Assembly: GCA_024516155.1 (NCBI GenBank)
Contig: JAJJXM010000009.1
Span: 992,001-1,056,000, forward strand
Reading direction: 5' to 3'
From: Pyronema omphalodes
Lineage: Eukaryota > Ascomycota > Pezizomycetes > Pezizales > Pyronemataceae
DNA: 64,000 bases
The position numbers and the translations under genes were made by a program. The notes under the pieces were generated by a model. That model ran no database searches and was not told the DNA's origin. It saw only the letters and a program-made list of their open reading frames with translations. This document shows, piece after piece, positions 58,702 through 64,000 of this stretch; the first letter of the stretch is position 1, and every line of letters begins with the position of its first letter.

Positions 58702-59574
58702 CTAAAACAATATCCAAATCCGGTCCTCGTGATCTAAACCACCTAATGAGGCCCCCCAATCTCCTACACCCATATAACCCGCCAAACAAAGTATGAAAAA
58801 GAAATACAAAGTGAAAAAACAAGAGAATTGAGAAAGAGGACTTCCTCAGTCTCCCCCTTGTCCTGTCATATCCTGGTCACCTCTTCCAGCATCCACCACC
58901 ATGCCCTTCTCATAGCCTTATAGTCCTCAAACCAGAAGATGTTTGATCATTTTTCTGGTGTATCTCTTTCCAGAAGAGTCACAATCGAGTGATTATCGGT
59001 GATTAACAAATGCAGCGAAATCATTCTATCTTCGGACCCTCTAAATCAAATTAAAGTTCTATTCTCAACGACCCCAAGGTACTGATAATTTAATTCAGGT
59101 CCGTTGTAAGTTGAATTTTGGGTAGGGTAATCACAGAATCGGCTGAAATGAAATATGAGAGAAGTACTACTGACCCAGGAGTTGACAAAGCACAAAATAG
59201 CTGCAATATTATCATCTGATGAAATATTGCCGAGAAACTCGAGGAATTACAATATGACGGTTACTGATGCACCCTAGCAGCAGTCCGAATTGTGAGACAC
59301 ACTAACGAAGGCCTCCCAAAATACGGGAGGCTACGGGTAGGTGGGTGGGCGTTCCAAAAATCGTTACAATAGCAGGAAACCTTATTTTTATGCATGACCG
59401 ATGATATGATAAAATGAGGGATGATCGGATGAGCCATTTTGATTCAATGTCGAAAAGAAAGCTGGGCATTATTAGCAACAAACAATGATTGAAGACGTTG
59501 TACTCACCCTTATTACCCGCAGCAGCTAATATGTCTTTTAGTCTCCTACAATTGAGAAAAAGTTGTTGATCACA

Positions 59575-60245
59575 GAGTTCGTCATTGTCCGTCCGGTTCG
59601 GTCCACAGCCAGGACCGGGCCGGACCATCATTTCCAGTCCCGTCTTGTAGTAGGACCAGGACCGGCAGTCCTGGAGGCACCATGGACCGGACGGACCGCA
59701 GGTGGCCAAGGGTAACCATGACTAAGGTCACAAATGGTCACTTGCAATTGACTGTTTTTGACTATGGCTTATAATATTTTGCTAAAAAAATTCTGATGCA
59801 TTGTACTGATTCAAGCCAGTTATATATAATTCAAACGTGAATAGAACTAGACTAGATAGAAAGAATATCCATCCATACTGGCACTGTAATTTTCTATGCA
59901 ACATAAACGATAGCAAACTACTGTAGGCAGTCAAACTGGTTCAGGATGGAGCGTGCACTTACGGTGGGGTGTGACAGTTTTCCTGAAGTGAAGCATAGAG
60001 GGTCCGCCTTCTACAGTGCTGAAAATGTCCCCGCCGTAGCCCATAGTATCTGGAAAACTGGAATCAAACCACCACTGGGAAGCTAGCTCACTCAGAAACC
60101 GACGGCCTTATCGTCACCTGCGGTCCCGTCTAGTCTTTTTGGTTCCGCGGACAGCACCGGACTACATAACGGCTGTCCGTCCACGTTGCAGGTGGGGCCG
60201 GGCAACCACAGTGGTACCGTCCGGTCCGCTGTCCTGAACGGACTA
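59575..60245. repeat. Two CCGGACC-rich islands in inverted/direct arrangement
   Basis: GGTCCGG-type words are dense at 59575-59705 and again at 60125-60245, with AT-rich sequence between. Subterminal CGGTCC clusters of this kind occur near ends of hAT-type transposons; no transposase is visible, so this is only a possibility. Confidence 0.35.
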
Positions 60246-60959
60246 TGCCGAACTCTGTACACGTCCCAATTAAAGGAACTTCCATGGAGCGAGCTGTGAT
60301 ATTTGCACAGTTCATCCCTTTGCCCGAGCGATAATCATGAGTCGTGATTAGAGAGTAATGCTAAAGAAACTACAGCCTACAGGAAAACCAAACCAAAGTG
60401 TATTTCTTTGAAATTCCAAGTTTCAAGTCTCGCTTTAAGCCTATTGTATGATATTAGTCTTGGTCTTGGTCTTAGTTCTAGTCTACTATTAAGGTTCCAT
60501 GATTCTGAAACTTTATACTTCTTTATGCGTTTGTTGGGGGGCGGGGGGGGGGGGGGGGGAGGGCTGGTGTCTGGATTATTATAGGTAATTCTTCTATGCT
60601 GCATGTAAACATTGAAACACACATACACAAACATACATAGATAGATCTGTAAATTCATTATCGTCTCACCGGCTGGATATTATTTAGTCATTATTCATGA
60701 TTAGTTATTCCTTCAATACATTCGCCATTTACAATCCCCAGAATCTAAGCCTCCATATCTCTAAATTAGCAAAGATCAACCAGCAACCAGTAGTGAGCGG
60801 TGAGCAGTGGGCAGTAAGCACACGACATCTCCTAGACCCGCATAGATATAATCTAAAAATAATCATAACTACATCAAATCATATCTATAGCCACCATACC
60901 AATCTCTTTTTACCTTCAGAAGGTTTAAGCTACAACAGATCCAACCTAATCTTACCCTG

Positions 60960-62884
60960 CCTAGCTAGCTAGCTAGCTAAGCCGCAATCAGCGAGCTAAG
61001 CTAATAATATAACCAAACAACGAAGATCCTAATTAACCGTTAACTGTAACTGCCCAACCGTCAGTGGTAGTCTGTAGATCTTAGTCTTGGTATTAGTCTT
61101 GGTCTCGGTTATAGTCTGGGATATAATCTGTCTTTTTTTTTATGGATCTTGGTCTTGGTCATGGTTTTGAGGTTAGTTTCGAGCGCTGGTTCTGGTTGGT
61201 CATGGGTACTATGGATACTAGGAATACCGGGAATGTTCATGGAGTTTGGAATTTTTTAAGGTTTTGTATGTTTTGCATGATGTTTATTTTTTCTGAAATG
61301 ATGATTGTTTTGGTGATTCTTCTGGTGATTCTTCCATGTAAACTTTATGCAAACAAAGACATACATATATATAGAACTCTAGATTCATCAACCACCATCA
61401 ACCACCACCATCCAACCCACCTCCGAACTCCAACCACCAAACACATGACGCAACCATACCAGCCCCGGGTGCTATAAATATCCCCAAATATTAATCATTA
61501 CATCCCCAAATTATACAATCAACAAGCACCGACAACTTCGCAATGATCAGCGCGAAGTGAGCAGTGAGCACGCGACCTATATTATCATCATCATCATATC
61601 TACCGTTATTTTTATCTTGATCATGGTCTTTATTTTTATTTTTATTTTTATCTTATTCTTATTTATTTTTTTACTTCAATAGGCCATTACCTAACCTAAC
61701 CAAAACTCAGCTAGCCCTATCTTTACATAGCTACATAGCCAGGTAGCTAGGTATCTAGCCAGTGGTGTCAGTGGTGCCAGTGATGTCAGTGGTGTCAGTG
61801 GTGTCAGTCTAATAACGGATATGAAGATCATAATATGCACATACATAGACAGCAGGCATATATAATCCCCTGTAATCCCCTGTAATACCAATCCTAATCC
61901 TACATAATCCTACATAAAAAACTCCATAATCATATTCCCAGAACCCCATGTAATGCTATATATGTAATCTATAATCTGTAATCTATGATCTGTAACCTGT
62001 AATCTGTATTCATAACCCTATGTATGTATCTATGGCCATAGATGATACATCTCATCCTCGGCTTTGTTTACTCTCTGACTCCTGCAACTCCTGCAACTCC
62101 CGCAACTCCCACAACTCCCGCAACTCCTTAAGTCTTTAAGTCTTTAAGCCCCCCTCCCTTCTCGAACCTTCCAACCCCCGCAACTACACCATCACACCAT
62201 CACACCATATTCCGCAACCCAGTACCCACTACCTATGATGCCCCAAGTTCCAAGTTCCAAGTTCAAAGTTCCAAGTTCCAAGTTCCAAGCATCGACCCCA
62301 GCCAGCAAAAACTGCGGTGAACTAAGCGTAGGTCCGTTGTTTGTCCGTGCACTCCGAGATGTGCCGAGACGCCGAGCCACCGAGACGCCGGGGCGTTGAG
62401 ATATGGTCTGTGGTCTGTGGTCTATGGTCTGTGGTCTATGGTCTATGCGGAGGACTGAGTGGACTGAGTGGACTGAGAACTGGGTGGACTGAGTGGACTG
62501 AGAACTGGGTGGACTGGGTATGTTTGGTAGGCTATGTAAGTGGGGCTTAGTGGGGCTGCGATCAGATGTGATGGGATGTGATGGGGTCGGTGGGGTCGGT
62601 GGGGGTGATTACTATTATGTATGTATGGTATTATGGATTATTTATTTTTTCGTTATTTTTGGTTATTTTTTGTGATGTCGTCGTTAGTTATTGTGGTGGT
62701 GGTATTTACTTGGGATTTTGTAGTGACTATGTACTTTGTACCTAGAGGGTAGGAATTGGAAAGGTTGTGGATGTTGCGATCTGGTGGGTTGTGGGGAATG
62801 GTTTTGGTTGGGTTTTGGTTGGGTTTTGGTGGCCTATGTAGCCCATGTAGCATAAATAGCCTATAATGGGCACTATATGTGTTG

Positions 62885-62930
<46 letters not shown>

Positions 62931-64000
62931 ATATATTCCGTTTTAATATATATGGGATGAATTAATTGTGTTACTATTTTAAATATGTATAATATGCCTA
63001 ATCATAAGTATATGTCTTGCTTGCTTGCTTGCTTGCTTGGTGTTTTCTTTTCTTTTGTTTTTGTTTATTTATTTCTTTTAGTTTATTACAAGTATTACAC
63101 TTCCTGTTCTGGATTATTGAAATTAGGCCTTCCATAAAAGCTAGCTATGTATATCCTCCAGTAGCTGTAGATATGCAGATATGTAGAAATATAGAAATGT
63201 AAAAAATGTAAAAAATGCAGCTACAATGTATCTCTAAATCTGTAGATATGTAGATATGTAGATATGTGGATACATATGCGGACATGTAAAAGGTGCCTCG
63301 CATTGTATGTACGTGCATGTGTATTTCGGCGGCTTACATGATGTACATTTTTTTTTTTCATCGTCCGGTAAGGTACATGTATATGTATATGTATATGTAA
63401 GCCGAGTCTGGGAATGATAGGGTTAAAACTTGGATCTTCGTGTGCTTTGATTTTCTGGGTGGAGCTTCTTTGGTTTTTGTTTTTTTTTTCTCGTGCGCTG
63501 TGATATCAATTATGTTTTGTTCCAATTACATTTGTTTCGTTTTCTAGTATGGTTGTTTAACGGTTGTTTAGTCGTGTATACACATATCATCTATCGTCCA
63601 TTATCTATCATCTATCATTTATCATCCATTGTTCATTTTTCGGAGTACGGTAGAATCAGAGTCATAGTCATAGTCACAGTCAGGGTTGAGTCAGAGTTCA
63701 AAACATTTGTGATATGATGTGATAGTCCACCGTAGTAGTAGTCCGTGTGTGGGTATGTTTCGCGGCGGCGTATCTCGAGGAGTTTCCAAATTCCGGCCGT
63801 CGGGTCGGTATGGTCCTATCAGTATTTCTCGGGCGTCTGTACCCTATCTCCAAGGGGAGGGGGATTCTGTATCAGTCATGTGTATTTTTTTTTCCCCAAA
63901 CAAGTGAAGCGAGAAGCGAGAAGCGAAAAAAGAAAGGAATATGTATGGTGATGAACCTTAAATTTCCTGTCAGCTTTTTTTTTTTCCCACCTTACTATAC
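60960..64000. repeat. Gene-poor region dense in micro- and minisatellites
   Basis: Distinct arrays: (CTAG)n at 60960-60979. A 9-bp AGTGGTGTC-type array at 61762-61808. CAACTCCTG-type at 62077-62128. 7-bp AAGTTCC at 62245-62289. 7-bp GGTCTGT/GGTCTAT at 62404-62447. TGGACTGAG with higher-order repeats at 62457-62519. (TA)n at 62888-62926. (CTTG)n at 63016-63039. TATATG words at 63378-63400. No gene, tRNA or transposase is supported. Confidence 0.8.

Larger units (their letters stand above)
58454..60959. other. Intergenic with GGACCG-rich islands
   Basis: Holds 31-bp repeat copy 2 (58671-58701), CCGGACC/GGTCCGG-rich islands at 59575-59705 and 60125-60245, and a 17-G run (60543-60559). The minus-strand frame at 59302-59709 starts inside the first island and is not convincing. 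Confidence 0.45.

Noticed and set aside
62077..63039. CRISPR-like arrays
   Set aside because: The repeats are short, head-to-tail and without unique spacers; this is a eukaryote.
1..64000. Alternative genetic code to explain in-frame TAG/TAA in two loci
   Set aside because: All three stop codons end intact genes here (TAA in tubulin and septin, TGA in the lectin and Lin1), so readthrough of one code is not needed.

Overview
This is nuclear DNA of a filamentous ascomycete (Pezizomycotina). The genes have short spliceosomal introns, mostly 45-75 nt, with GTANGT-like donors and CTAAC/CTGAC-like branch sites. The proteins are typical of the group: Zn2Cys6 factor, Clr5-TPR protein, fucose-specific lectin, DUF4238 protein, septin-like GTPase, Yme2 and Lin1. 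The lectin and small secreted proteins would fit an early-diverging class such as Orbiliomycetes or Pezizomycetes, but that placement is an inference. No genetic code other than the standard one is needed.

Layout. 0-5 kb: the 3' end of a membrane-protein gene, a multi-exon DUF4238 gene and a small gene whose single intron contains a 97-bp MITE. 8.2-10.2 kb: alpha-tubulin in eight exons. 13.9-15.7 kb: a septin-like GTPase with a long disordered N-terminus. 15.7-21.2 kb: a gene-poor stretch with a three-copy repeat, a TIR element flanked by TA, and minisatellites. 21.2-21.8 kb: a Ser/Pro-rich protein gene. 25.3-29.7 kb: a divergent housekeeping pair, YME2 and LIN1, sharing about 450 bp of promoter. 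30.6-32.2 kb: a crystallin-like secreted-protein gene broken by three in-frame stops, and a two-exon hypothetical gene. 34 kb: an unresolved gene remnant. 38.4-40.0 kb: a Clr5-TPR protein. 42.5-43.7 kb: a hypothetical protein with a Cys/His C-terminus. 46.1 kb: an intron-containing tRNA-Ile(AAU). 46.3-49.1 kb: a Zn2Cys6 transcription factor. 52.9-54.8 kb: a predicted secreted Cys-rich (EGF-like) protein next to an interrupted reading frame. 57.0-58.5 kb: a membrane-anchored fucose-lectin-like protein. 58.5-64 kb: no genes, but dense micro- and minisatellites.

The window mixes conserved core genes (tubulin, Yme2, Lin1, septin) with accessory surface or secreted genes (lectin, EGF-like, crystallin-like). 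The accessory genes lie in AT-rich, repeat-bearing intervals, and two of them are interrupted by stop codons that single C-to-T changes could have made. I see no operon-like or biosynthetic cluster and no CRISPR array. Exon boundaries were derived by hand from splice signals and frame continuity. All family names come from recognising motifs, not from a database search.
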